DNA from: Haematobia irritans
Lineage: Eukaryota; Arthropoda; Insecta; Diptera; Muscidae
NCBI RefSeq assembly: GCF_050003625.1
Contig: NC_134398.1
Span: forward strand, 196,981,700 to 197,045,699
Length of the DNA stretch: 64,000 bases
Direction: 5' to 3'
Positions 10,880 through 23,686 of the stretch are shown here, in pieces. The translations under genes were made by a program, and so were the position numbers. Within the stretch, counting starts at the first letter, position 1. Every line of letters starts with the position of its first letter. The notes under the pieces are model-generated. The model searched no databases. It had not been told where the DNA came from and saw nothing but the letters and a program-made list of their open reading frames with translations.

Positions 10880-11565
10880 TCAAAAAAAAAATAACGGACA
10901 AGGAGGATGTGGCCTTTCCCAACAAGATAAAAATCACATACCCTACATTCATTTCATACCATTGCCACGTTCCCCATAAATTCAAAATAAACCGATAAAG
11001 TTTAGAATTTTCCCATTCCTAAGAGGTAGGAAACTCCCCCGACCAAAAATCATCTACGAAAATCGAAAAATAAAATAGAGGATTTTTGTATATATACCAC
11101 CCTCAACATTCCCTTAAATTTAAAAGAATCAGGTAATTTCCTAAAGATTAAAAATGTCGTGCAAGGGGATGTCCCTTCCCTGGGATCGCAAAAGGGTAGA
11201 GGATTTATGTATATCCGAGAGACTACCCTCCGGAAATTTCAAAAAAATCGGACAACTATTTTCATGTTTAAGAGAAAGGTCTCCTCCACCCTCTCAAATA
11301 TCAGAAAATCAGGTATCCTATTTTATTTTCATAATCTTTCATCATGCCCTCCGTAAATTTCAAGTAAATCCAAGAATTCTAGTTTATTCTATGTACTAGC
11401 CTAACATCGAAATTTCAGGTATCTCATATTAATTGCATTATCTCCCCAAACGTTCTCTATAAATTTGAAAGAAAAGCGGGGAGGTCCCCCACCACATCGG
11501 AGAATTTCAATCCAATTTTGAAAAAGTCCGGCCAAAGGGGCGGTCTCCTTCTCCGTCAAATATCA
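10880..11565 (+). repeat. Degenerate CCCTGTAAATTTCAAGTA-type tandem repeat, left part
   Basis: Imperfect units recur with a T-rich/C-rich pattern such as CCCTCCGTAAATTTCAAGTA, CAAATATCAGAAAATCAGGT and a GGGG/CCCC-bearing spacer. The same phrases occur at 62826-64000. The repeat is cut at 11565 by HINE-B copy 2. Similar sequence resumes at about 14709 (GTCGGGCAAAGG and CTCCTTCACCAAAT, against GTCCGGCCAAAGGGG and CTCCTTCTCCGTCAAAT here). Short frames here (11154-11399) are not convincing genes. Confidence 0.6.
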
Positions 11566-12944
11566 ACAAGTAAGTAAAGTCTAAAGTCAGGCGGGGCCGA
11601 CTATATTTTTACCCTTCACCCCTATGTAGGCCAAAATTTGTGTTACCATCTCAACTACTTCACATTTGCTGGAAGCTATATAAAGGAGATAATATTTTTA
11701 CTTCTACAAAATCTCTAGAATTAAAATTTAAATCGGCTAACACTATCCAGTTAATTGGAGGAAACTTCCATTGAAAATGGATCTAAAATGTGTAACAGTC
11801 TACCATATTTCCCCAACTCTGATGTACGTATATATGGGAGCTATATATAATCTGAACCGATTTTGACTAAATTTGACATGTATAGTTAGAATAATAATTC
11901 TGCTATCTATGCGAAATTTCACGTATTTAAATGGGAGTATAACTTTGGTCCCCCTGGTCATATGAGTGCAAATCGGACGGAAGTTATATATGGGAACCAT
12001 ATCTAAATCTGAACCGATTTCAAACAAACTTGGCACAATTACCGATACTACTAAACGTACTCCTTGTGCGAAATTTGAAGCAAATCACGGCAAAACCCCG
12101 GATTTTGAGGCCATATAAGTTCAAATCGGACGAAAGATATATATGGGAGCTATATCTAAATCTGAACCGATTTAAAAATTTGACACATTTAAACATACCC
12201 CTTGTGCAAAATTTGAAGCAAATCACGGCAAAACTCTGGCTTTTGTGGCCATATAAGTTCAAATCGGACGAATGATATATATGGGAGTTATATCTAAATG
12301 TGATCCGATTTCAATCAAATTTACCAAGCATTGGTAGAATGTCAATTCTACCCTCTGTGCAAAATTTCACGAAGATCGGTAGTAAACTTTGGCCTCTGTG
12401 GTCATATGAGTCTAAATCGGACGAAAGATATATATGGGAGCTATATCTAAATCTGAACCGATTTGGCTGATATTTTGCAAGATTTTCGAGATTCATAAAA
12501 TATTTGGATGTATGGTATTTCAAGAAAATCGGTTGATAAACACGCTAACTATGACCAAATCGGGGATACATATATATGGCAGCTATATCTAAATCTGAAC
12601 CGATTTTTTGCAAAACTAATAGCGATTTTCTCCGTCCCAAGAAACGGCCCTATGCCAAATTTGAGGACGATCGGACTTAAATTGCGAGCTGTACTTTGTG
12701 CACAAAATTGTATATACAGACAGACGGACGGACAGACGGACGGACAGACGGACGGACAGACGGACGGACAGACGGACGGACAGACGGACGGACAGACAGA
12801 CGGACATCGCTAAATCGACTCAGAATTTAATTCAAAGCCGATCGGTATACTAAACGATGGATCTCAGACATTTCCTTCTTGGCGTTACATACAAATGCAC
12901 AAACTTATTATACCCTGTACCACAGTAGTGGTGAAGGGTATACA
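11566..12944 (-). mobile_element. HINE-B copy 2 (reverse)
   Basis: Reversed order of HINE-B landmarks: ACAAGTAAGTAAAGTCTAAA and the GGCGGGGCCGACT hairpin at the left, then repeated TATATGGGAGCTATATCTAA and CTGAACCGATTT blocks, a GACA/GACG microsatellite, and the 5' hairpin ending GTGAAGGGTATA at 12944. It lies within the CCCTGTAAATTTC repeat and abuts HINE-C copy 2 in opposite orientation. Confidence 0.8.
12719..12808 (+). repeat. GACGGACGGACA 12-bp microsatellite of HINE-B copy 2
   Basis: About seven copies of the compound 12-mer GACGGACGGACA, the longest and most regular GTCY-type tract in the window. In all HINE families this tract sits between the 5' core and the 153-bp array. It makes the spurious (QTDG)n and (RLSV)n open frames. 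Confidence 0.9.
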
Positions 12945-13004
12945 AATCAATAACCCCATAATAATTTGATAACTTCCCCCATGTCCTATGTAAATAAAGT
13001 ATAT

Positions 13005-14708
13005 ATATTCTGGGTCGTGGTGAAATTCTGAGTCGATCTGAGCATGTCCGTCCGTCCGTCTGTTGAAATCACGCTAACTTCCGAACGAAACAAGCTATCG
13101 ACTTGAAACTTGGCGCAAGTAGTTGTTATCGATGTAGGTCGGATGGTATTGCAAATGGGCCATATCGGTCCACTTTTACGTATAGCCCCCATATAAACGG
13201 ACCCCCAAATTTGGCTTGCGGTTGCTCTAAGAGAAGCAAATTTCATCCGATCTGACTGAAATTTAGTACATGGTGTTAGTACATGGTCTCTAACAACCAT
13301 GCAAAAATTGGTCCACATCGGTCCATAATTTTATATAGCCCCCGTATAAACGGACCCCCAAATTTGGCTTGCGATCGCTCTAAGAGAAGCAAATTTCATC
13401 CGATCCGGCTGAAATTTTGTACATGGTGTTAGTATATGGTCTCCAACAACCATACATAAATTGGTCCATATCGGTCCATAATTACATATAGCCCCCATAT
13501 AAACCGATCCTCCGATTTGGCTTGCGGAGCCTCTAAGAGAACCAAATTTCATCCGATCCGGCTGAAATTTGGTACATGGTATTGGTATATGTTCCCTAAC
13601 GACCATGCAAAAATTGGTCCATATCGGTCCATAATTATATATATAGCCCCCATATTAACCGATCCCCCGATTTGGTTTGCGGAGCCTCTAAGAAACGAAA
13701 ATTTCATCCGATCCGGCTGAAATTTAGTACATGGTGTTGGTATATGTTCCCTAATGACCATGCAAAAATTGGTCCATATCGGTCCATAATTATATATATA
13801 GCCCCCATATAAATCGATTCCCAGATTTGTCCTCCGGAGCCTCTTGGAGGAGCAAAATTCATCCGATCCGGTTGAAATTTGGAACATGGTGTTAGAATGT
13901 GGTCTCTAACAACCATGCAAGAATTGGTCCATTTCGTTCCATAATTATATATAGCCCCCATATAAACCGTTCCCCAGATTTGATCTCCGGAGCCTCTTGG
14001 AGGAGCAAAATTCATCCGATCCGGTTGAAATTTGCAACGTGGTGTTAGTATAAGGCCGCTGTATCCATGCCAAAATTGGTCCATATCGGTCTATAGTTAT
14101 ATATAGCCGATCCCCAATCACACAAAAATTGGTCCATATCGGTTCATATACATGGTTGCCACTCGAGCCAAAAATAATCTACCAAAATTTTACTTTTATG
14201 GAAAACATTGTCAAAATGTTATTTCTATAGAAAATTTTGTCAAAATTTTATTTTTATAGAAAATTTTGTAAAAATTTTATTTCTATAGAAAATTTTGTCA
14301 AAATTTTATTTCTATAGAAAATTTTGTCAAAATTTTATTCCTATAGAAAATTTTGTCAAAATTTTATTCCTATAGCAAATTTTTTCCAAATTTTATTTCT
14401 TTAGAAAATTTTTTCCAAATGTTATCAAAATTTTATTGTGTCAAAATTTTATTTCTATACAAACTTTAAACTTAATTATATGCGTATTTAATCGGCCTTT
14501 TTGGTTTAATATATACTACGAATGAACTACCTTGTAATTTAGAAGGCGGTGTTAGGAAGTTTTAAGATACCTTGCCATCGGCAAGTGTTACCGCAACCCA
14601 AGTAATTCAATTGTGGATGACAGTCTTCAGTAGAAGTTTCTACGCAATCCATGGTGGAGGGTACATAAGCTTCGGCCTGGCCGAACTTACGGCCGTATAT
14701 ACTTGTTT
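13005..14708 (+). mobile_element. HINE-C copy 2 (5'-truncated) with embedded 29-bp minisatellite
   Basis: The extreme 5' hairpin is missing; recognisable core starts at AAAGTATATATATTCTGGGT. A GTCC tract (13047-13061) is followed by an array with ATATAGCCCCCATATAAACC anchors at 13338, 13491, 13646, 13801 and 13954 (steps of 153, 155, 155 and 153 bp). At 14153 a block starting CATGGTTGCCACTCGAGCC leads into the 29-bp minisatellite, then the 3' block and GTATATACTTGTTTT at 14708. Long minus-strand frames here are array read-through. Confidence 0.78.
14165..14465 (+). repeat. 29-bp minisatellite inside HINE-C copy 2
   Basis: Around ten units. It is preceded by GGTTGCCACTCGAGCC and AATAATCTACCAAAATTTT, the same lead-in as the large minisatellite elements at 34789 and 42466. 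This suggests that such an element inserted in an ancestral HINE-C and was carried along. No matching right terminus remains. Confidence 0.8.
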
Positions 14709-15641
14709 TAACTGTTCTTTAAAAATAGTCGGGCAAAGGTAAATTCCTCTCCTTCACCAAATGACGGAAAAGAAAAATAGCGCGTCTTTACGCCACGTCA
14801 AACTTCACTGAAAATATAAATCACATCGAACTTTAATAAACGGTGGTGCAATGCTTAGAAAGTCCGCCTACAACAAAAGGTCCGACCGAATACCAAAAAG
14901 TGTTACCCTAATACACATGTTACATCCTCAGGTGTCCACCTTATAACAATTGTACCATAATTACAAGGTCAAAGAGCTCAATATCCACATTCTTGCCAGA
15001 GCAATCCCACGTTCAAGAACGCCTAGGGTATTGGAGTGTCTTTTGATAACCTGGCACTTTTTTGATAATCTCTCTCTGGAGTGTCTTTCTCTTACATGAT
15101 TGCCCCAAATCGAGTAAATTGGTCATACGCTCATAGATTATTCTGTTTCTGTTTGAACTACCAGTATTTTCAGAACCCGACTTCAAAAGAAATGAAACTT
15201 CTTTAAAGATGCTTAATTTTTAATTTCGAGAAACTATCTTTAAGTCCCTAAGTGAAGGACAAATTCTTTGGATGCAAGTAAACTACTTTTTGAGCGCAAG
15301 TAGGGTCGTTCATGAGCTTTTTAAAACTTCTTTTATTGAACTTTAAAGGGAACACTTCTGTTAAACCACCTACCCCAATATACATAAAAATATTTTTGCA
15401 TTACAGCTTCTCCATTTACACCCACAAATATGGGAGTAGATTTTTATGTGGGTTAACATTGCTATGCTTTTACTTTCACTCTGTTTCTTGTGTCGATATC
15501 CATGGGGCGAAGAAAAACTATATCGAAGAAATTTCACAAAATCAGCAGATTCGAAAATGAAATCAATGTAGATGTTTCCTTGGATTAGGAGTGAACTGTT
15601 TGGAATAGAGGAAATAAGACAATTGGGGAAGCAGTTTTTAT
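14709..15641. other. Short tail of the CCCTGTAAATTTC-type repeat, then DNA without a visible gene
   Basis: The first 100 bp or so resemble the repeat interrupted at 11565. The rest is unremarkable AT-rich DNA. Frames at 15312-15560 (plus) and 15370-15702 (minus) overlap each other and show no domain. Confidence 0.45.
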
Positions 15642-17852
15642 TTTTATACCCTCCACCATAGGATGGGGGTATATTAACTTTGTCATTCCGTTTGTAACAC
15701 ATCGAAATATTGCTCTAAGACCCCATAAAGTATATATATTCTGGGTCGTGGTGAAATTCTGAGTCGATCTAAGCATGTCCGTCCGTCCGTCCGTCTGTCC
15801 GTCTGTCCGTCTGTCCGTCTGTCCGTCTGTCCGGCTGTCCGTCCGTCTGTGGAAATCACGCTAACTTCCGAACGAAACAAGCTATCGACTTGAAACTTGG
15901 CACAAGTAGTTATTATTGATGTAGGTCGGATGGTATTGAAAATGGGCCATATCGGACCACGTTTACGTATAGCCCCCATATAAACCGATCCCCAAATTTG
16001 GCTTGGGGAGCCTCCCGGAGCAGCAAAATTCATCCGATCCGGTTGAAATTTGGTACGTGGTCTTAGTATACGGTCTCTAACAACCATGCAAAAATTGGTC
16101 CATATCGGTCCATAATTATATATAGCCCCCATATAAACCGATCCCCAGATTTGACCTCCGGAGACTTTTGGAGGGGCAAAATTCATCCGATCCGGTTGAA
16201 ATTTGGTACCTGATGTTAGTATACGGCCTCTAACAACCATGCAAAAATTGGTTCATATCGGTCCATAATTATATATAGCTCCCATATAAACCGATCCCCA
16301 GATTTAACCACCGGAGCCTCTTGGAGGAGCAAAATTCATCCGATCCGGTTGAAATTTAGTACGTGGTCTTAGTATACTGTTTTTAACAACCATGCAAAAA
16401 TTGGTCCATATCGGTCCATAATTATATATAGCCCCCATATAAACCGATCCCCAGATTTGACCTCCGGAGCCTCTTGGAGGGGCAAAATTCATCCGATCCG
16501 GTTGAAATTTGGTACCCGATGTTAGTTTACGGCCTCTCATAACCATACAAAAATTGGTCCATATCGGTCCATAATTATATATAGCCCCCATATAAACCGA
16601 TCCCCAGATTTGAACTCCGGAGCCTCTTGGAAGAGCAAAATTCATCCGATCCAGTTGAAATTTGGTACATGGTGTTAGTATATGGTCTCTAACAACCATG
16701 CAAAAATTGGTCCATATCGGTCCATAATTATATATAGTTCCCATATAAACCGTCCCCAGATTTGACGTCCGGAACCTCTTGGAGGAGCAAAAGTCATCCG
16801 ATACGGTTGAAATTTGGTACATTTTGTCAATATATGGCCTCTAACAGCCATGTAAAAATTGGTCCATATCGGTCTGTAGTTATATATACATGACTTATTA
16901 CACAAAATTTGGTCCATATCGCCAAAAATAATCTACCAAAACTTTATTTCCATAGAAAATTTTGTCAAATTTTATTACTATAGAAAGTTTTGTCAAAATT
17001 TCATTTCTATAGAAAGTTTTGTCAAAAGTTTATTTCTATACAAATGTTTGTCAAAATTTTATTTCCATAGAAAATTTTGTCAAAATTTTATTTCTATAGA
17101 AAATTTTGTAATCTACCTAAACTTTATTTCCATAGAAAATTTTGTCAAATTTTATTACTATAGAAAGTTTTGTTAAAATTTCATTTCTATAGAAAGTTTT
17201 GTCAAAAGTTTATTTCTATAGAAATGTTTGTCAAAATTTTATTTCTATAGAAAATTTTGTAAAAAATTTATTTCTGTAGAAAATTTTGTCAACATTTTAT
17301 TTCTATACAAAATTTTGTCAAAATTTTATTTCTATACAATATTTTGTCAACATTTTATTTCTATAGAAATTTTTGTCAAAATTGTATTGCTATAGAAAAT
17401 TTTGTCAACATTTTACTTCCATAGAAAATTTTGTCAACATTTTATTTCTATAGAAAATTTTGTCAAGTTTTTATTTCTATAGAAAATTTTGTCAAATTTT
17501 TATTTCTATAGAAAATTTTGTCAAAATTTTATTTCTATAGAAAATTTTGTCAAGGTTTCATTTCTATAGAAAATTTTGTCAAAATTTTATTTCTATAGAA
17601 AATTTTGTCAAACTAGATTATATACGTATTTAATCGGCCTTTTTTTTGTTTAATATATACCCCATATGGGCTAACTTACAATTTAGAAGACAGTGTTAAA
17701 AAGTTTTACGATACCTTGCCATCGGCAAGTGTTATCGCAACCCAAGTAATTCGATTGTGGATGACAGTCTTTCGTAGAAGTTTCTACGCAATCCATGGTG
17801 GAGGGTACATAAGATTCGGCCTGGCCGAACTTACGGCCGTATATACTTGTTT
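15642..17852 (+). mobile_element. HINE-C copy 3, complete reference copy
   Basis: All parts are present in order: TTTTTATACCCTCCACCATA hairpin; core TTTGTCATTCCGTTTGTAAC; GTCC/GTCT tract at 15777-15853; five or more 153-bp units with ATATAGCCCCCATATAAACC and CCGGAGCCTCTTGGAGGAGC; a 29-bp minisatellite (16920-17613); a 3' block with CTTGCCATCGGCAAGTG and ATCCATGGTGGAGGGTACAT; the hairpin TTCGGCCTGGCCGAA; and terminus GTATATACTTGTTTT. The frames at 15683-16240 and 16304-16822 (minus) are array artefacts with a 51-residue period. Confidence 0.85.
16920..17613 (+). repeat. 29-bp minisatellite inside HINE-C copy 3
   Basis: About 24 units, many with the exact core TTTCTATAGAAAATTTTGTC. A block of about 180 bp (starting AATCTACC..AAACTTTATTTCC) occurs twice, at about 16930 and 17110, so part of the array was duplicated as a segment. 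Confidence 0.85.
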
Positions 17853-18369
17853 TGTTTTGTTTTTGCGAATCGATACTGTTGCAAAATCTGGTGACATCAA
17901 TAGGGTATAGCATATTTTGAATGATTGCAGATACTAGGAAATTGAAGTAAATGACTCATATTGCGAGCATGAAATACAAGAAATATTGTTGTAAATTAAT
18001 ATAAAAAATATATATGAAATAAATATAAAAATAAGAAATATTGTTTTTATTCTTTATGTCGTCAAAATCCGGATTCGCCTATCTTGGCTAGATCTTGCCA
18101 AGATAGGTGGTGAATTGTGGGTTTTTTTGTTTGAATAATGTAGGGTATGAATACGAGTACAAATAAGTAAATCATCATTAAATCTATGTGTTGCAAATGG
18201 GTATTCTGGTCATATTTCCCATAAATCGAAAGTCATATATATGGGCTATATCAACAAAGTGGTTCAGGGTTTAAATATTTCTTGAATGAAAATTAAATTG
18301 AAAAGTAGCCATAATTTCGGCCGGACCGAATCTTAAATATCCACCAGCACGAATAAAATGTATTCAATT
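17853..18369. other. No gene; small HINE-derived scraps
   Basis: AT-rich DNA. A short palindrome (TTGGCTAGATCTTGCCAA) lies near 18084. A fragment resembling a reversed HINE-A 3' end (TTCGGCCGGACCGAATCTTA) lies near 18318-18355. Confidence 0.5.
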
Positions 18370-18801
18370 CCCAGCAAAAAAAGCGTCGCTAGAAAATAAT
18401 GAAAATGTTCTTTTTGGATCCGGAAGTGGTGCAAAATTGGCGCAGAAGCGATGAATTTAACATGGGCTTGTCATAGGACGGATGTTCACCATTGTAATAG
18501 CCGTTGCACTGAATATGCATCACTTCCTTAGATGCAATCGGAATTCAGTGTTTTGGATGTGATTTAAAAAATTTTGTGGTATTTTGACAAATAATTAATT
18601 TTTATATTTTTTTTATGATTTTTAATGCAATCCAACGCTGGTATGAAACCCTTGACCTAAAATATTTTCAAAATTTTGCAATTTTTCTCGAATGAGTTTA
18701 GAATTTGTTTCGACAAAATTTAAATAAATTGGGAAGGACATTTTTGGAAGTGCTTTTAATGTTGTGCCTTTAGAAGTACTTCCAAATTTTTTTTGCTGGG
18801 G
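18370..18801 (+). mobile_element. CCCAGC-ended MITE, copy 1
   Basis: Terminal inverted repeats CCCAGCAAAAAAAGCGTCGC (18370) and TTTTTTTTGCTGGG (ending 18800). The interior, including GGATCCGGAAGTGGTGCAAA and GACAAGCCCATG-like motifs, matches the copy at 20197-20774 in opposite orientation. It is non-coding. The superfamily cannot be fixed because the duplication is short and ambiguous. Confidence 0.7.
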
Positions 18802-19056
18802 AGTTTTGCGAACTTGCCTAAAAATGGTGTTAAATTTAAATATTTCACATTTCTTATTAACATTAGCCCATTTAAATTTTAAGTCTAGAGATTTTTTAGA
18901 AGTTTAACAAAATTCAGATTCAAATATAGGTATATGGGAACATAAACCTTTATATTTTGCACTGAACAAATTTGAAGGATTTAAGACGTAGATCTACAAA
19001 GTGATGCAGGATATAATATAATCGGCTCCGTCCGGCTTTGGACTTTCCTTACTTGT
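18802..19056 (+). mobile_element. HINE-B copy 3, 3' fragment
   Basis: It contains the family-B 3' segment: AAATTTTAAGTCTAGAGATT, GTAGATCTACAAAGTGATGC, a decayed hairpin (ATCGGCTCCGTCCGGCT) and CTTTCCTTACTTGTTATACC. HINE-C copy 4 starts at that very T run. Confidence 0.7.
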
Positions 19057-21300
19057 TATACCCTCCACCATAGGATTGGGGTATATTAACTTTGTCATTC
19101 CGTTTGTAACACATCAAAATATTGCTCTAAGACCCCATAAAGTATATATATTCTGGGTCGTGGTGAAATTCTGAGTCGATCTGGTCATGTCCGTCCGTCC
19201 GTCTGTTGAAATCACGCTAACTTCCGAACGAAGCGAGCTATCGACTTGAAACTTGGCACAATTAGTTGTTATTGATCTAGGTCGGATGGTATTGCAAATG
19301 GGCCATACCAGTCCACTTCTACGTATAGCCCACATATAAACGGACCCCCAAATTTGGCTTGCAGACCCTCTAAGAGAAGAAAATGTCATCCGATGCGGCT
19401 GAAATTTGGTACACGGTGTTAGTATATGGTCTCTGACAACCATGTAAAAATTGGTCCACATCGGTCAATAATTATATATAGCCCCCATATAAACCGATCC
19501 CCCGATTTGGCTTTCAGAGCCTCTAAGAGAAGCAAATTTCATCCGATCCGGCTGAAATTTTGTATGTGGTGTTAGTATATGGTCTTTAACAACCATGCAA
19601 AAATTGGTCCACATCGGTCCATAATTATATATAGCCCCCATATAAACCGATCCCCAAATTTGGCTTGCGGAGCCACTAAGAGAAGAAAATGTCATCCGAT
19701 CCGGCTGAAATTTGGTACATAGTGTTAGTATATGGTCTCTAACAACTATAAAAAAATTGGTCCATATCGTTCAATAATTATATATAGCCCCCATATAAAC
19801 CCATCCCCCGATTTGGCTTTCGGAGCCTCTAAGAGAAGGAAATTTCATCCGATCCGGCTGAAATTTGGTACATGGTGTATGTTCATGGTCTCTAACAACT
19901 ATGCAAAAATTGGTCCACATCGGTTCATAATTATATATAGGCCCCATATAAACCGATCACCAGATTTGACCTCCGGAGCCTCTTGGAAGACCAATATTAA
20001 CCTGATTCAGTTGATATTTGCTACGTGATGTTAGTATATGGTATCCACCAACCATGCAGGAATTGGTTCATATCAGTCCATAATTATATTTAACCGCCAT
20101 ATAAACCGATCTCCGGTGCCTTTTTGGAGAAGCAAAATTCATTCGATCTGGTTGAAATTTGGTACGTGGTGGTAGTATATGATATTTAACAACCATCCCA
20201 GCAAAAAAAATTTTGGAAGTTCTTCCAAAACCATAACTTTAAAAGAACTTCCAGAAGTGAACTCCCAATGATGTTCTTTACTTTAACTAGCCAGGACGTT
20301 CTTTTAATTCATTTTTTTATAACGTGGATTTTTCATACTTTTAATGGATAATTTTAAATTTTTTTGCTTCAAATAGGGTGAAAACAGGGTAAGAATTCAT
20401 AAAATTTTACAAATCATTTAAATTTTGTCGACAAAAATGCTAAATCCAATCTTAAAAAATTGTGAATTTTTTGAAAATATTTGAGATCAAACGTTTCCGA
20501 CAAGCGTTAGAATCCATTAAAAATTATAAAAAAAATATAAAAATTATTTATTTGACAAAATATCACAGAATTTTTTTAATTTACATCCAAAACATTGAAT
20601 TCGGATCACACCTAAAAATGTGATGCAAATTCAGTGTAACGGCTGTTGAAATGGAGGACTTCCGTCCTATGACAAGCCCATGTTAAATTCATCGCTTCTG
20701 CGTCAATTTTGCACCACTTCCGGATCCAAAAAGAACATTTTCATTACTTTTTTGGCGACGCTTTTTTTGCTGGGATGTCAAAAGTGGTCCATATCAGTCC
20801 ATAATCATATACAGCCCCCATATAAACCGATCCCGAGATTTGGTTTTGGAGCCTCTTGGAGGAGCAAATTTCATCCGAGTCATTTGAAATTTGGTACATT
20901 GTGCTAGTATATGGCCGTTAACAACCATGCCTATTTAGGTTCATATTGGTCTATAGTTATATATAGCCCTCAGATAAATCGATCCCCAATCACACAAAAA
21001 TTGGTCCATATCAAGTTCATAATTGTATATAGCCCCCATATAAGCGACCCCCATATTTCAATTCTGGCTCCCTACGTACCGTGCAAAAGTCCATATCGAT
21101 TCGTAATTACCTACACATACCTTTTTTGTCTAATATATACCACGTATGGACTAACTCACAATTTAGAAAACTATTTAAGATACCACAACCCAAGTAATTC
21201 GATTGTGGATGACAGTCTTTCGTAGAAGTTTCTACGCTGTCCATGGTGGAGGGTACATAAGATTCGGTCTGGCCGAACTTACGGCCATATATACTTGTTT
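19057..21300 (+). mobile_element. HINE-C copy 4, complete, interrupted by a MITE
   Basis: 5' hairpin TTATACCCTCCACCATAGG; GTCC tract (19189-19204); 153-bp units with ATATAGCCCCCATATAAACC; 3' hairpin TTCGGTCTGGCCGAA and ATATATACTTGTTT at 21300. A CCCAGC MITE sits in one unit at AACAACC|AT. The embedded 29-bp minisatellite seen in copies 2 and 3 is absent, so that component is optional. Confidence 0.82.
20197..20774 (-). mobile_element. CCCAGC-ended MITE, copy 2, nested in HINE-C
   Basis: CCCAGCAAAAAAAATTTTGG at 20197 pairs with TTTTTTTGCTGGG ending at 20774, with AT on both flanks. Orientation is opposite to the 18370 copy: the GCGACGC end is at the right here. Uninterrupted HINE-C units read AACAACCATGCAAAAATTGG, so the insertion point is clear. 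Confidence 0.75.
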
Positions 21301-21305
21301 TATTT

Positions 21306-21509
21306 AAAATAGAATCCATGTGTAATAAATTTCAATTTACAAGATAATGTTAAAGGGGATATGAGATACTGTCATCGGCAAGTGCTACCACAAACCAATT
21401 AATTCGAGTATGGATGACTCTTCCTTAGGACAACTTTCTAATCAATCCATGTTGGCGGGTACATATTCGGATTCGGCCTACCCGAACTTATGGCCGTATA
21501 TACTTGTTT
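21306..21509 (+). mobile_element. HINE-C copy 5, 3' block only
   Basis: A diverged second 3' block follows copy 4 directly: CATCGGCAAGTGCTACCACA, GTATGGATGACTC, TTCGGCCTACCCGAA and GTATATACTTGTTTC. It is older or more mutated than copy 4. The simplest reading is that copy 4 inserted into an existing copy. Confidence 0.7.
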
Positions 21510-23675
21510 CTATTTACTTGTGTTCGTTCTCTAACACAAGATGTATAATTAAATTACTTATTTCCGATCACTTTTTGTTTCCACCCATATCGATATAGTT
21601 CATTTTATTTAACGCTACAAAAAGCATAGCAGAACAAAGTTTAAAAAAAAAGTGCCACCCATGCTTAGTTTCAATTCAAACTGTATGTGTAATTGGAATT
21701 TGTTTAAATCTAACTTTTTGCCATGAAGCAGTATTAAAACATATCCTTTTTGACTTTGTCAAGATAGCCAAAAAAAAACTCTGAACAAAAAAATAACAGA
21801 AAAGAGTTACCAAAATCCTGTGAATCTGAATATGCATTGTAGTGAAATTTGGTCGCGCATACAAGCATAAGAGGAGGATGTAGTGTGGTACAAATTGGAA
21901 GCTAAAAACGGGAAATGATTTCCGTTAACTATATAATATAAATGTAAATTCGAATTGTATAAGAGTGTGAGTACACACTCGAACTCAAATACAAATACGT
22001 GATGTATGAAGGTAGTGGTGTGTAGCCTTTTGTGTGTGTGTATGAGCTCGTTTGTTTGAGAAAGTTCAGCAAGTTCGTTATTCAAAAATGAGACTGACTG
22101 GAGGTGGCGATGACGATGGCACAAACTCAGCGTTTACCCACCCACACACACACACACATGAGAATTTAAACAAATGAATAAGGCAACACATATGCGTACT
22201 TATATGAGTGGGTGTGTTAATATTTTTGTGTTTGTCTTTATGTGGTGTGGTTAGAGGGGTAGCTAGAGCTAAAGCAAATGTGAGAATTACTATTCTAATA
22301 AAAGCTAACCATGTATGAAATTACCCTTTTGTGTAAGTTTTTAACTTGATTTTAATAAAAACTCATACCATAGCGCGGGCACAAAACACACACACATTCC
22401 AACATTCAAATATTTGTGAATACTACCACATATAAGTACACACTCATATCTATAGAGCATCATAACCTTCTATATATATATATCCTAATAGGAAAAATTC
22501 ATGTTCCATATTCATGGAGATTTTGTTTGTAATTTTCGAAAGAACTTTGTATTCAACTTTGTGTGATTTTTTTTTTTTTGTTTCAGTTTCTATTCTTGCC
22601 GTTTTTCAGCTTAGAAGGTGGTCGTTATGGAAATTTTCAAAAAGCTTGCAAAAAAGTATCACCAACACCATGGATTGAATAGGGTTAATGAAAAATAAGG
22701 TTAGTTCTTTGTTTTTATTATGTTCTTATTTTTGTTCTATGCGGAAGTCCCCTCAAAGTGTCAGTCTTTATTAAAGAGTCATTTTAACAATTGGCAAACT
22801 CATGTGAATACTAAGCTTTGTTGATTGGGGTTTACTAACAACTGGATATGGTAAACATATTGGGGGGAGGAATAATGAAAAATTTGAAAACAATATCATG
22901 ATAAAATCATATTACATTGCAAAAAGTTTGATTTTGTGAATCTCTTTAAATTTTGGTCTGTTTTTTTTTTTTTTTTTATTGATCTGCTAAACAAAATTAA
23001 ATTAGATTAAGAGTGGAGTAAAAGTTTATGATACACATTGATGACATATCTTAAATTTAGACAAAATTTTATATATAAAATATATTTCGACAACAATAGT
23101 GAGGTAATGTATTGATCTACGATCCGCTTAACTTGAGTTAACCCTCTAATGCTAAAATTTTTTTGCCAGCTGATTAAATATTCAATGTTAACGATACAAA
23201 ATCAAGAAAACGAAACAAGAAAAATTTATACGGTAAAATTCAGTATATGCTTCAAAGCCTCGTGGACAGTCTTTTTTGGGCAAAATCATCTGTTCAAATA
23301 GTTAGGGGTAACTACGTGGGTACTACGTAAATAGAAGGGAGTTATTTTTAGGAAATGTTTATATTTAAGTTTATTTAAAAATATATATATTTAAGACATT
23401 AAATGAAATTTAAATAAAATTATATTTTACTAGAAATTAAGATATTTGTAAGTATTATATTTTGTATGCTATATAATCGATTTGGCCGAATGAGGCCTAT
23501 TGATTATGAAAGTAAATAAATAAATGAAATGAAATGTTAACCAAACTCTATTGCAAATGCCGATATTATAAAAATTCTCTTCTGAACATTGTGTCGAATA
23601 GACATTTGTTATTGAATCTGTGCAAGCATGAAATATCTGCGCAAAGTGCTACAAGCCATTACAATCTTTACAATT
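21510..23675. other. Apparently single-copy DNA with CA/GT microsatellites, no gene seen
   Basis: CA-rich tracts at about 22143-22158 and 22385-22397 and a GT tract near 22030-22042. A 105-codon minus-strand frame (21807-22124) is His/Leu/Phe-rich with no domain. T runs occur at about 22570 and 22965. Confidence 0.45.
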
Positions 23676-23686
23676 TGTAAGGTGTA

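Noticed and set aside
15683..16822. Long minus-strand frames of 172-185 codons
   Set aside because: Same cause: HINE-C array plus the GTCC microsatellite; the (TDGQ/RRTDG) stretch is the microsatellite translated.
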